Part shown: positions 8,017 through 17,118 of the stretch, piece after piece | How positions within the stretch are numbered: position 1 is the first letter of the stretch | Layout of the letters: every line of letters starts with the position of its first letter | DNA from: an uncultured Lachnospiraceae bacterium | Lineage (GTDB): Bacteria; Bacillota; Clostridia; Lachnospirales; Lachnospiraceae | Length of the DNA: 64,000 bases | Direction of reading: 5' to 3' | Assembly: GCA_910588815.1 (NCBI GenBank) | Contig: CAJUQY010000003.1 | Location: forward strand, 1-64,000 | Program-made: the position numbers and the translations under genes | The notes under the pieces: generated by a model | The model's database searches: none | Told to the model about the DNA's origin: nothing | The model's input: the letters and a program-made list of their open reading frames with translations, nothing else

Positions 8017-9360
8017 TTACTGTCTGTTTGCAGCTTCCGTTATCACCTTCGCCATATAATCAATCATCTCATTCGTCATTCCCGGATAAACACCCACCCA
8101 GAAAGAATCCCTCATGATCCGATCCGTATTCTCTAAAGAACCGGCAACCCGATATCCCTCTTTCTTTTCCCGCATTTCATCAAAACAGGGATGCTTGACC
8201 AGATTTCCGGCAAACAACATGCGGGTCTGGACTCCCTTTTCCTCCACGTAAGAAACAACCTGGTTCCTGTCAATTCCCGATCCGCAGGTAATCAGAAATC
8301 CAAACCAGCTAGGATCGGAATTCTCGCAGGACTCCGGCAAAATCACCCGATCTGCAATGCTCTCCAAACCATTCCTTAAACGGGCAAAATTCACTTTCCG
8401 CCGTTCCACGAAAGAAGGGAATTTCTCCAACTGGGCACAGCCAATGGCCGCCTGCAGATCCGTGGCCTTCAGGTTGTAACCAAAATGGGAGTACACATAT
8501 TTGTGGTCATACCCCAACGGCAGCTCCCCATACTGCTTATCAAACCGATGGCCGCACAGATTATCATGTCCCGACGGGCACATGCAGTCACGTCCCCAAT
8601 CCCGGAACGAACGAATGATCTTATTCAACAGCGGATCGTTCGTGTATACAGCCCCTCCCTCTCCCATGGTCATATGATGCGGCGGATAAAAGCTTGAGGT
8701 CCCGATGTCGCCGACTGTCCCCGTAAAATAAAGCTCTCCATCCATCGTATATTGCGATCCCAAAGCGTCACAGTTATCCTCCACCAGCCACAATCCGTGG
8801 GCATCACAGAATTGTTTCACCGCCTTCAAATCAAAAGGATTCCCTAGGGTATGGGCGATCATGACCGCCTTTGTCTTGTCCGACAATGCCCCCTCCAGTT
8901 TTGTGACATCAATATTATACTGGGGAATCGTGACATCCACAAAGACAGGCACCGCCCCGTACTGAATCATCGGCGTAACCGTCGTGGGGAATCCGGCCGC
9001 AACCGTGATCACTTCGTCTCCACGGCGCACCCTCCGATCTCCAAGGAGCGGCGAAGTCAGCGCCATAAAAGCACATAAGTTTGCCGAAGAGCCTGAATTC
9101 ACCAAGGCGCAGTACCGGACGCCCAGATATTTTGCAAAACCCTTCTCGAATGCCTCCGTATATCGCCCGGATGTGAGCCAAAATTCCAGAGCGCTATCCA
9201 CCAGGTTCACCATTTCCCGGCTGTCATAAACCCTCGACGCATACGGAATCCGATCACCCTCTGCAAAAGGCTTTTTGTTGTTATGAAACTTCTCTGCATA
9301 TTCCTTAACTGATGATAAAATTACTTCCCTCGCCGTCTGCTCAGACATATGTTCAAACAT
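8017..9360 (-). CDS. rfbH: CDP-4-keto-6-deoxy-D-glucose 3-dehydrase (E1)
   Basis: This 447-residue PMP-dependent, iron-sulfur enzyme removes the C3 hydroxyl of CDP-4-keto-6-deoxyglucose. It has the aminotransferase fold, but the catalytic Lys is replaced by His (PPHHMTMGEGGA), the hallmark of E1. The [2Fe-2S] ligands appear as a Cys in EDNCDAL followed by CMC and a Cys seven residues later (DCMCPSGHDNLCG). The ATG at 9360 with GGAAGGGG upstream is used; earlier in-frame codons lack a ribosome site. The usual reductase partner E3 (RfbI/AscD) is not in the window, so a generic ferredoxin reductase may serve. Confidence 0.95.
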   Translation of the reverse strand: MFEHMSEQTAREVILSSVKEYAEKFHNNKKPFAEGDRIPYASRVYDSREMVNLVDSALEFWLTSGRYTEAFEKGFAKYLGVRYCALVNSGSSANLCAFMALTSPLLGDRRVRRGDEVITVAAGFPTTVTPMIQYGAVPVFVDVTIPQYNIDVTKLEGALSDKTKAVMIAHTLGNPFDLKAVKQFCDAHGLWLVEDNCDALGSQYTMDGELYFTGTVGDIGTSSFYPPHHMTMGEGGAVYTNDPLLNKIIRSFRDWGRDCMCPSGHDNLCGHRFDKQYGELPLGYDHKYVYSHFGYNLKATDLQAAIGCAQLEKFPSFVERRKVNFARLRNGLESIADRVILPESCENSDPSWFGFLITCGSGIDRNQVVSYVEEKGVQTRMLFAGNLVKHPCFDEMREKKEGYRVAGSLENTDRIMRDSFWVGVYPGMTNEMIDYMAKVITEAANRQ

Positions 9361-9407
9361 GTTTCTACCCCTTCCTTTTCTCAAAAAACTAATGTTCCCT
9401 GTTATTT

Positions 9408-10181
9408 TCACCATTTTTTCCAGGGAGCATTTCCTGAATTCCAAAGCTCTTCCAGTTTATTTTTCTCCTTCTGGCTGTCCATACACTGCCAAAAGCCATC
9501 ATATTTATAGGCCATCAACTGTCCCATATCCGCCAGACGGATCAGCGGCTCCCTCTCAAATATTGTCTCGTCGCCATCAATCAAATTAAAAACTTCCGGC
9601 TCCAGCACCATGTATCCTGCGTTGATCTTGCCCCCGTCATCCCTTGATTTCTCCCTGAAATCCATAATGCCGTCCTGGTCGTCGATATCCAGTACGCCAA
9701 AACGGGGCTCTGCGTTTACCGCTGTCAGTGTCGCCAGCTTCTTATGCTTCCTGTGATAGGCAAGCAAATCCTGAATATCCAAATCCGACACGCCGTCGCC
9801 GTAAGTCATCATAAAAGTCTCGTCTCCGACATATTTCTGGATTCTTTTGATCCTGCCTCCCGTCATTGTGTGCAGGCCGGTATCGATCAATGTCACCTTC
9901 CAGGGCTCGGCTATATTGCTGTGCACCTCCATCCGTCCCCCCTGGGAAAAGTCAAAGGTAACGTCGCTGTTGTGCAGATAATAATCCGAAAACCATTCCT
10001 TGATCATATACTGCTTGTAACCACAGCAGATAATAAATTCATAAAAGCCGTAATAAGAATACTCTTTCATAATATGCCACAAAATCGGCTTTTCCCCGAT
10101 CTCAATCATGGGCTTCGGCCGCAAATGGCTCTCTTCGCTGATCCTCGTGCCAAAACCTCCTGCAAGAATGACTACTTTCAT
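9408..10181 (-). CDS. rfbF: glucose-1-phosphate cytidylyltransferase
   Basis: This 257-residue enzyme makes CDP-glucose from CTP and glucose-1-phosphate. The N-terminal nucleotide loop LAGGFGTRISEESHLRPKPM is that of RfbF, and the active-site YGDGVSDLD and the substrate region EPRFGVLDID fit the same family. Its length matches known RfbF proteins. It is the committed step of the CDP-sugar branch and lies just upstream of rfbH (47-bp gap). The 70 bp before it hold no clear promoter, so it is probably read from the upstream acyltransferase genes. Confidence 0.95.
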   Translation of the reverse strand: MKVVILAGGFGTRISEESHLRPKPMIEIGEKPILWHIMKEYSYYGFYEFIICCGYKQYMIKEWFSDYYLHNSDVTFDFSQGGRMEVHSNIAEPWKVTLIDTGLHTMTGGRIKRIQKYVGDETFMMTYGDGVSDLDIQDLLAYHRKHKKLATLTAVNAEPRFGVLDIDDQDGIMDFREKSRDDGGKINAGYMVLEPEVFNLIDGDETIFEREPLIRLADMGQLMAYKYDGFWQCMDSQKEKNKLEELWNSGNAPWKKW

Positions 10182-10251
10182 GTTTCAAACGCCCCCTTTT
10201 CTTAACCGTCATAACCAAAGTATTCTAGTTCTGCCCAGTAACTCCTACCTA

Positions 10252-11709
10252 TCACCGAACCATTCCATACCCGTTCATCTTATCAAATCCGACTGCGTCC
10301 ACAAGTTCCCCCGTAAAAATATTATAGATTACCACATTGACGCCATCCTGCACTTTTTGGTGCTCCGACAGCCCAATATTAATGGCATATACCGCTTTTT
10401 CCTCGTTCCCGTTCCGAACTCCCTTTACTGCGAAATCAACACCTTCAATCTCCTGATGCCACAGACACTCTTCTCCTGTATTGTCCGTATATAACAACGA
10501 ATCCTGCCACTTTACCAATATATATTGATCTACGGCAATTTCCTGCGCTGCCTCATCTGTTTTCCCACCCGAGATTGTCTGCCAAACATTTAAATCTGTA
10601 GTTGTTACAATTACAACACAATCTTCTGTTGGTATATTTTCCAAATACTCTTTCATCGACGTATATTTCTGTATTTCCTTTCCCTGAAGACTCTCTCTGT
10701 AATACTTCAGATTCATCTCCCAGGTGAAATAATCCGCTTCCCCACGTCGATCTGGCAGTTCATAATTTTCCATTAAATATCGCCCAAAGTATTCAGTAAA
10801 TTTTCGATTCCCTAAATAATTCAAATGGGCGATATCTGCAAAATCCGTACTGGGATTCAAACCAATCTCCCCAATCTGTGTATTATGGTTGATAAAAGGA
10901 ACTCCGTATTCTGCCGCAATCTCCATTGCTCGCAAATATTTTCCCTGCTCATAATCGCTGATTCCGCTATAAGGAGATACCACCACCAAAATCGGAATCT
11001 CTGATGTCTGTGCCAATTCTATAACCCGGCGATAATAACTTTCGCTCTTTTCAGACAATTCTACAGGAAGCTCTACATGGGAAACATCCGGCATGGTTTG
11101 TTCACTCACGACCATATTATTCCCGAAACCTTTCCAATATTTGAAAAGCCCTTCCTTCCCCAAATAAGGAAGAATATCCTCTTCCGATATCTCTATATAT
11201 CTTCCATGATACTGCAACGGTCCAATTAAAAACTCATAAAAACTCTCTGCTGGCATACTTGCCTTTATCGCCTCTATTTTATCCTTTGACCAATGCATTC
11301 CATAAGTATTTTTTATAGCTGGACTGGAATCCAAATATTCCATATCAAAGGCAGTTCCATAAGCCTCCAAGACAATTAACTGCGGCTTCTGGCTCTTCAA
11401 TGCTTCTTTTAGATAATAATAAGTATTCCACAGCGGTTGTGCACTTCCACACAAATCAAAAGCAGCAATCCCGTACTCCTCATACAACACTGCCGGATTA
11501 ATATCTTCAAACGCATGGCTGCTTCCCAGCACAAGGACGTCTACCGTATTCTCCGGCAATTCGTAAAATGTTTTTAAGCTATATATCCCATCCGAATATT
11601 TAAATTTAAAGATATCATTTATTTTAACCAATACGATAATCAACAGAATCAAAAAAGCACATATTGGGGCTACCTTTTTCGCTGTTTCCTTATATTTTTC
11701 ACTTTTCAT
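10252..11709 (-). CDS. membrane-anchored SGNH-type protein, partner of the MBOAT acyltransferase
   Basis: This 485-residue protein has one N-terminal membrane helix (about 15-33) and an outer SGNH/GDSL-like domain. The nucleophile block is VLGSSHAFEDINP near residue 60 and the Asp-His pair lies in DFADIAHLNYLG near 290. This recalls DltD, AlgJ and AlgX, which accept or pass on acyl groups moved across the membrane by an MBOAT protein. A beta-rich region follows (about 385-485). It sits directly after the MBOAT gene, so a joint glycan O-acylation role is inferred. The ATG at 11709 is preferred to an upstream TTG at 11754 that overlaps the preceding stop. Confidence 0.8.
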   Translation of the reverse strand: MKSEKYKETAKKVAPICAFLILLIIVLVKINDIFKFKYSDGIYSLKTFYELPENTVDVLVLGSSHAFEDINPAVLYEEYGIAAFDLCGSAQPLWNTYYYLKEALKSQKPQLIVLEAYGTAFDMEYLDSSPAIKNTYGMHWSKDKIEAIKASMPAESFYEFLIGPLQYHGRYIEISEEDILPYLGKEGLFKYWKGFGNNMVVSEQTMPDVSHVELPVELSEKSESYYRRVIELAQTSEIPILVVVSPYSGISDYEQGKYLRAMEIAAEYGVPFINHNTQIGEIGLNPSTDFADIAHLNYLGNRKFTEYFGRYLMENYELPDRRGEADYFTWEMNLKYYRESLQGKEIQKYTSMKEYLENIPTEDCVVIVTTTDLNVWQTISGGKTDEAAQEIAVDQYILVKWQDSLLYTDNTGEECLWHQEIEGVDFAVKGVRNGNEEKAVYAINIGLSEHQKVQDGVNVVIYNIFTGELVDAVGFDKMNGYGMVR

Positions 11710-11750
11710 TTTCCTGAAATCTCCCCAAAAGACACTCTCTGTATTTGTTA

Positions 11751-12233
11751 TCAAAATTGAAAGTAAATAAACTGTTGCGGGTCAAAGGCCGCACCATATG
11801 CCCCATAAATAAGAATGACACATATCCCGGCAATAACCACGCCCCAATGAAACCAAAAACATTGTTTCGCCAAAAAATCAACCACTCCCTCGCCTGTACG
11901 ATATTGATGGAGCTCAATTACAAACATAAACAACAAGGATACGGCCAAAATATGGATTTCAGGAATATCAAGACCTAAGGTATAAATCGTTCCGTTAAAT
12001 AAAGACCATACATCTGGTTCCGTAAACATTCGAGTAATATATTGCATTGCATCATAAACAGTATCAGCCCGAAAAAAGATCCAAGCCAGATCCACCAACA
12101 TAAAGGTAACCAGCATTTGTCCCAATCGATAACTAAAGCATTCTGTCTTTGTGTGAAAGATTCGATTCAGCTTTTGTTTAAGAGGATAGAGTTCTTCTCC
12201 TATAATTTGATAAAGCCCATGCACCCCCCCCAC
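11751..12233 (-). pseudogene. C-terminal part of the frameshifted MBOAT O-acyltransferase
   Basis: About 160 codons continue the AlgI-type protein of the upstream frame, starting at the second conserved His segment (VHGLYQIIGEELYP) and holding three to four more membrane helices. It has no ribosome site of its own; the first codon is a GTG inside the poly-G run. With nine G (or six) instead of eight the upstream frame would read straight through as FVLWGGVHGLYQ, which matches the MBOAT consensus. The pair is therefore one gene that is off or split in this copy. Confidence 0.85.
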
Positions 12234-13255
12234 AGAACAAATGTTCTATTCGCACCATGCCATAATCCACTGACCAAAAATACAATCATTGTATTTACAT
12301 GTTTTCGTAATCTGCCATGCCGGTTCCCTCCCAGAGGAATATACAGATAATCCCGAAACCATGCACTGAGTGAAATATGCCATCTTCTCCAAAACTCCCG
12401 AATAGACAATGAAAAATAAGGGACCTTAAAATTCTCTGTCATCTCAAAGCCAAGCACCTTTGCTGCTCCCAAAGCTATAACAGAATAACTTGCAAAATCG
12501 CAGTACACCTGAATTGCAAATGAAACCGCCCCTACAATAAGCGCGAAAGAATGATATAAATAATATTGGTCAAATACTGTGTTTACCATTATAGCAATAC
12601 GGTCTGCAATCACCATCTTTAAGAATAATCCCCAAAGCATCCATTCCAAACCTTTCACGACGTTCCCGCTGTCAAAATGTCTTCTCTCCGGCACCTCACT
12701 AACCTGCCTTAAAAGACTAGTTGACCGCTCAATGGGACCGGCAACAAGCTGCGGAAAAAAAGGAACAAATAGTGCATATCTGAAAATATTTTTTTCAGCC
12801 TTTATATCTCCACGATAAACATCCACCGTATAACCAAGCGCCTGAAACGTATAAAAAGATATTCCAACTGGAAGAATAATGTCAAATGGTCTGGTAACGG
12901 CCGACATTCCAACCACGCGCAAAAATATATTCAAATGATCCAGTAAGAAATCAAAATATTTAAAAAACATTAATATTCCAATATTGGCAATAAAGCTTAT
13001 CGCCACGACTGCCTTTTTCCACTTGGTTTTATTCTTAATAGCCTCCAGCTTTTCAAGCTTATCAATTCCAATACCGCTAAAAAATGTAATACTTGTCGAA
13101 ATCGCCATCAAAATCGCATACCGTGGACTCCAGCTCATATAAAAATAATAGCTGGAAACTAAAAGCCATATCCAGCAAATACGCCTCGGTAACAAATAAT
13201 ATACCATCACCACAACCGGAAAAAACACCAAGAAGTTAAGAGAATTAAACAACAT
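12200..13255 (-). CDS. MBOAT O-acyltransferase (AlgI/DltB-like), N-terminal part before a frameshift
   Basis: The first 340 residues are a good MBOAT protein. Several membrane helices are followed by FFPQLVAGPIER, a conserved FxYCDFASYS-type segment, REFWRRWHISLSAWFRDYLY and the active-site GLWHGAN. The reading frame is lost at a run of eight G (12224-12231): after FVLWGG it goes out of frame and stops at 12200. Full AlgI proteins are about 480-500 residues, which equals this part plus the downstream fragment. The intact enzyme would carry acyl groups, probably acetyl, across the membrane to a glycan with the SGNH protein downstream. GAGGA lies seven bases before the ATG. Confidence 0.88.
   Translation of the reverse strand: MLFNSLNFLVFFPVVVMVYYLLPRRICWIWLLVSSYYFYMSWSPRYAILMAISTSITFFSGIGIDKLEKLEAIKNKTKWKKAVVAISFIANIGILMFFKYFDFLLDHLNIFLRVVGMSAVTRPFDIILPVGISFYTFQALGYTVDVYRGDIKAEKNIFRYALFVPFFPQLVAGPIERSTSLLRQVSEVPERRHFDSGNVVKGLEWMLWGLFLKMVIADRIAIMVNTVFDQYYLYHSFALIVGAVSFAIQVYCDFASYSVIALGAAKVLGFEMTENFKVPYFSLSIREFWRRWHISLSAWFRDYLYIPLGGNRHGRLRKHVNTMIVFLVSGLWHGANRTFVLWGGCMGFIKL
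12224..12231. repeat. homopolymer tract of eight G (coding strand) at the MBOAT frameshift
   Basis: Eight C on the plus strand equal eight G in the mRNA sense. The break in the MBOAT reading frame falls exactly here. Gain of one G or loss of two restores the full gene, so the tract is a candidate slipped-strand switch. A sequencing or assembly error is the alternative. Confidence 0.9.
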
Positions 13256-13282
13256 TTTCGGTTCCTCTTTCGTTCTGTTTTA

Positions 13283-14548
13283 CTACGACACTCTAATTTT
13301 TCTCACGCCATACAAAAACACAGCCAAAAATATACCGGCTAATATTATCATAAGTCCCATATACAATACTGCCGCTCCAAACATACCATATTCACCCACA
13401 ACAAAATTAGAACATAGATAAGCTATCGCAGCAATCACAGCATACCCCCACATCAGAAACCTTTGCTGGCGGATCACCGTATTCATCGTATTCAGAAAAC
13501 CAACCAGTCCCAGAAAGCCTCCGCCTAGGAGCAAAATTAACAATTCTATTTTAAAAGCTGTCAAATCTGTATTATATAACCAGGAGAGCACCGGAATTCC
13601 CAAGAAATAAGCACCAACCATGCAAACTGCTGTAATGGCCACAATAATTCCAATCTGCCGCATCACCACCATCATAAATTCTCGTATTTTCTTCTCGTTC
13701 CATAAAATAGAAATTTTATGTATAATGGGATTAAATATAAATCCGTTTAACAATTCAATTACAAAAACCGGCATTGCAATAAATCCATAGCAAGCCTGCA
13801 TTTCATCTGAAAGCATTGAGTCAATCGCATATTTAGGTGCATTTCCAATATAGAACGAGAGAAAAGAACCGATAAATAGAGGAAAACACAATCTAAAGAG
13901 CAACGCAAGATTTTCCACTTTAACAATTTCGTTTTCTTCCTGAAATCCTTTTATCATCCACCTATTAAAAATTAAAAATACAATAAAAGACAAAATTGTC
14001 GCTACAATCAGAGAATATAATAAACTGTGCAATAATACAACTCCTATACCAAAGGCGACAATTGTGATACCCAAACGAAAAGTCAATTCCTTTCCTGCCA
14101 TATCCAAACGATTATTCTGCTGATAAAAGCCATGATAAACATCTTCTATCGCATCTATCGCTTTCAACAGGCACATCCAGACAATTGTCATACTTTTTTC
14201 TAAGGTATATGCGTTTTTTTTCTGTACAATCAGTACATACCCTACAGAGAAAAAAAGCATTGCTGCGGTTGTCAGAAAGCGTGACCTCTTATATTCTGCA
14301 AAAATAAACTGAGCTTTCAGGTCCGACACCTGAAAATAACGCATCCCATACTTTCCCAAAGAAAGGAACAAATTTGCATTGGCAAACGCAATAGTAAAAA
14401 TCCCAGCATCCTTAAGCCCCAGCGTCCTGGTCAGAACCATAAGCATAATCACTGACTGAAACGCCATCAGCATACTTCCCGCCATATTCCAAATATAACT
14501 GGAACGCTCTATGTTTTTGGACTCCAGAAAAAAAGACTTTATTTTCAT
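13283..14548 (-). CDS. polysaccharide flippase (Wzx-like, MATE/MOP superfamily)
   Basis: This 421-residue membrane protein has about 12 predicted helices and the MOP-type opening (YIWNMAGSMLMAFQSVIMLMVLTRTLG). It should move lipid-linked oligosaccharide units to the outer face. No single diagnostic motif exists for the family; size, helix pattern and place among glycan genes support the call. The ATG at 14548 is used. A TTG at 14587 inside the upstream gene is an alternative. It shows that this operon uses a flippase route, unlike the two ABC-type exporters elsewhere in the window. No Wzy-like polymerase is obvious next to it. Confidence 0.82.
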   Translation of the reverse strand: MKIKSFFLESKNIERSSYIWNMAGSMLMAFQSVIMLMVLTRTLGLKDAGIFTIAFANANLFLSLGKYGMRYFQVSDLKAQFIFAEYKRSRFLTTAAMLFFSVGYVLIVQKKNAYTLEKSMTIVWMCLLKAIDAIEDVYHGFYQQNNRLDMAGKELTFRLGITIVAFGIGVVLLHSLLYSLIVATILSFIVFLIFNRWMIKGFQEENEIVKVENLALLFRLCFPLFIGSFLSFYIGNAPKYAIDSMLSDEMQACYGFIAMPVFVIELLNGFIFNPIIHKISILWNEKKIREFMMVVMRQIGIIVAITAVCMVGAYFLGIPVLSWLYNTDLTAFKIELLILLLGGGFLGLVGFLNTMNTVIRQQRFLMWGYAVIAAIAYLCSNFVVGEYGMFGAAVLYMGLMIILAGIFLAVFLYGVRKIRVS

Positions 14549-14570
14549 CTCTGCTAAAAATCCCTCTTCA

Positions 14571-15524
14571 TCATTTCTCTTCTTCAAAATTTATTCTTTC
14601 TTTTTCTATCACAAGAGGTTTATCCGTCACTTTTCTCAAAATTATACCAATATATTCACCTAACATTCCAATACAAAACAATTGAACCGATGCACAGAAA
14701 AACAATCCAATTACCAACGGCGCCATGCCAGCCGAAAACGTATCCCAATATAAAAGCTTATAAACCAAATATACTCCACCACAAAGCAGACTTAAAAAGC
14801 CCGTAACTAACCCTAAAACCGTCATAATCCTAAGCGGTTTAACTGATGTATTACACAAAGAGGTAATTGCGAACGAAAAATAACTCCATGTTGTATAGCT
14901 GGATTTTCCATGTTGTCTCTGTCTTTGGCTGTAAGGAAGCAACTTCATCTTAAAATGATGTTCTGAAAGTAAATGCCGAACTTCTACAAAAGGATCTTGA
15001 CTTTTTGTAATCATAAGAATATCTGCAATTTTTCTGTCATAAATTCCAAAACCTGTCACTTGGTCGATTTGAGGGTGATCGGAGAAAGCATTAATTATCT
15101 TATAATAAACTTTCCGCAAAAAGTACTTAAATCTGTTCTCTTTACTTTTTGTTTTTTGACCTAATACTACACTGTAGCCTTCTTCCCAGTATTTTAAAAA
15201 CTCTGGGATCATTTCCGGAGGTTCCTGAAAATCACACGGAAGAGAAATAAACGCATCACCAGTCATGCTTCCCATACAATTTGTTGAAGAACGTTCCGGG
15301 CCAAAATTGGATTGATTAAGAATCACCTTTACATGCTTATCCTGCTGTGCGATTTTCCTCAGTATCTGTTCTGAAGTATCTGTTGAAGCATTATCCTCAA
15401 AAATAATCTCATAATCATATTGAGAAAAATTCCGCATTTGCTCTGTTAAGGTTCCATACATCAATTCGATGTTTTCTTCTTCATTATAACAGGGTACACC
15501 TATACTGATTTTCTTCATTTCCAT
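14571..15524 (-). CDS. family 2 glycosyltransferase with two C-terminal membrane helices (GtrB/DPM-like)
   Basis: This 317-residue protein starts with the GT2 fold (IGVPCYNEEENIELMYGTL, then EDNASTDTSEQIL), keeps an acidic pair region around ISLPCDFQEP, and carries QRQHGKSSYTTW before two membrane helices (about 225-290). This is the layout of bactoprenol glucosyl- or dolichol-mannosyl-type transferases, which put a sugar on a lipid phosphate. The ATG at 15524 follows GGGAG by seven bases and overlaps the stop of the PseG-like gene, so translation is coupled. The sugar moved is unknown. Confidence 0.85.
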   Translation of the reverse strand: MEMKKISIGVPCYNEEENIELMYGTLTEQMRNFSQYDYEIIFEDNASTDTSEQILRKIAQQDKHVKVILNQSNFGPERSSTNCMGSMTGDAFISLPCDFQEPPEMIPEFLKYWEEGYSVVLGQKTKSKENRFKYFLRKVYYKIINAFSDHPQIDQVTGFGIYDRKIADILMITKSQDPFVEVRHLLSEHHFKMKLLPYSQRQRQHGKSSYTTWSYFSFAITSLCNTSVKPLRIMTVLGLVTGFLSLLCGGVYLVYKLLYWDTFSAGMAPLVIGLFFCASVQLFCIGMLGEYIGIILRKVTDKPLVIEKERINFEEEK

Positions 15525-16573
15525 CACTGCACTCCCATTTCACCTAAACTATCCACAAACCGCATGCAGCCACTCCCGTCAACCAGCCTTTGCATTTTTG
15601 TAGAGACATTCTGACGAATTTTTAGGCTTTCTCTAAATTTTTCTACATAAATTTTTATCATTTGCAGACACCCCTGCCTGTTGCTCCGAATGTCTCCCGC
15701 CCAAGGTATCACTCCCAGCCGCGACATTTCCCTTGCCACGCCAAGCTGATTGTCAGCCAGTGTATAAATGATAGACGGAATGCCACTTGCACACAGTTCA
15801 TATGTCGTCGTACCGCCTGCAGTAATTGCTATATCACACTGGTCCATCTGCCCGGCCATATCCTTTACGCCATACAATAAAATAACATTCGGAAAATCTT
15901 TCCAACGCTCTTCCAGCTTTCTCTTATTCTTATTATAACAGCCCAGGATCACGTGATAAACCATGGTGTCAAACCATAATTCCTCCGCAAAGCTTTCCAA
16001 AATGCCACCTATTACATCATAAGGATCTGTCCCGCCAGAAGTAATCAGTATCTCTGAAACAGACTCTTTTATTTTTCTGTTACTATATGAAAACTCTGTC
16101 CGCAATGGCACATACTCACACCCTAATATAAATTTGGTATCAAGTCCGGCTTTCCGATACCGTTCTTCATAGCCCAGAGCTTTCGCATAAACATTAGAGT
16201 TTACCAGCATGTCAACAGGATAGATAAACTGATTTAAATCATCTATATAAACAACTTTTGTATGTCGGCCAATCTCCTTCAAATAAAATTCTGTTACAAA
16301 ATAAGAGTCAATCAAAAGAACAGAAATCGTTTCATCCTTTATCACCTTAATCAGGGAAGATATTTCCGTTTCCATATCATTCCATACCGAGTCTAGACAA
16401 ATGGCAGAGAAACCATGCTGCTCAACCATGCTGCGGGGACAATCATCAGCTATAATAAAGATTACTTCTTCGCCACGCCGGCGACATTCCTCTGCAATAG
16501 AAAGACACCTCATAACATGGCCTGTCCCAATCTTCTCATTGGCGTCTGCACGAATAAACCGTTTATTCCGCAT
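15524..16573 (-). CDS. PseG/SpsG-like nucleotide-sugar hydrolase
   Basis: This 349-residue protein matches the PseG family, which removes UDP from UDP-2,4-diacetamido-trideoxy-altropyranose in pseudaminic acid synthesis. The N-terminal signature RADANEKIGTGHVMRCLSIAE is characteristic, and the C-terminal half has the GT-B-like ITAGGTTTYELCASGIPSI. The ATG at 16573 follows GGGGAA; the longer frame overlaps the GNAT gene. It lies in a row with an N-acetyltransferase and a NeuB-type synthase, as in nonulosonic acid clusters. Because no PseC aminotransferase is found, its real substrate may differ from the classic one. Confidence 0.85.
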   Translation of the reverse strand: MRNKRFIRADANEKIGTGHVMRCLSIAEECRRRGEEVIFIIADDCPRSMVEQHGFSAICLDSVWNDMETEISSLIKVIKDETISVLLIDSYFVTEFYLKEIGRHTKVVYIDDLNQFIYPVDMLVNSNVYAKALGYEERYRKAGLDTKFILGCEYVPLRTEFSYSNRKIKESVSEILITSGGTDPYDVIGGILESFAEELWFDTMVYHVILGCYNKNKRKLEERWKDFPNVILLYGVKDMAGQMDQCDIAITAGGTTTYELCASGIPSIIYTLADNQLGVAREMSRLGVIPWAGDIRSNRQGCLQMIKIYVEKFRESLKIRQNVSTKMQRLVDGSGCMRFVDSLGEMGVQ

Positions 16574-16581
16574 GACTTCCC

Positions 16582-17118
16582 CTAGCTCTGTTTCCAGTCT
16601 TTTTGCAACAAAGAAAGGATATAAGAACCCCACCACTTACCATCATAAAAATACTGTTCTCTCAAAAAGCCATCTTTTTGAAAGCCCAACCTGCAGTATA
16701 AATCATACTTTTTCAAATCAAATTCATAAATCTCTGTCCAAATTTTATTTAAGGACAACTCTGAAAATCCATAGTCAAATAAAATTCTGCAGCTTTCTTC
16801 TGCAATTCCTTTATTATCAATATATTCTTCATTCCATCCAATGTATAAAGAAAGATCTGCATAGCGATGCACCCAGTTGATATAACACAAGCCACAACAT
16901 CCCAAAAGTTCATCCGTCTCAAGATTACGAATAGAAAACATAATAGTGCCGGGATCCCCTAAAACCTTTGTCTCATACCATTTTTCCTGCATATCTCGAC
17001 TGATTTCCCGATATTCTCTAAAAAATTTCCTATAATCTGTTCTGTTTCTCCATAAACGTAATTGCTCCAAATCCTCTCTTTCAATGGATGTTAAATATAT
17101 TTTATCTCCCCTCAACAT
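16582..17118 (-). CDS. GNAT-family N-acetyltransferase (PseH-like)
   Basis: This 178-residue GNAT protein has the RimJ/PseH-like pattern: an N-terminal strand and helix (LRLWRNRTDYRKFF), a central beta region (LLGCCGLCYINW), an acetyl-CoA loop near NKGIAEESCRILFDYGF, and a C-terminal FYDGKWW. In pseudaminic acid synthesis PseH acetylates the 4-amino group. It overlaps the NeuB-type gene by 17 bp and precedes the PseG-like gene by 8 bp, so one transcript is certain in practice. The substrate is inferred from context only. Confidence 0.85.
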   Translation of the reverse strand: MLRGDKIYLTSIEREDLEQLRLWRNRTDYRKFFREYREISRDMQEKWYETKVLGDPGTIMFSIRNLETDELLGCCGLCYINWVHRYADLSLYIGWNEEYIDNKGIAEESCRILFDYGFSELSLNKIWTEIYEFDLKKYDLYCRLGFQKDGFLREQYFYDGKWWGSYILSLLQKDWKQS

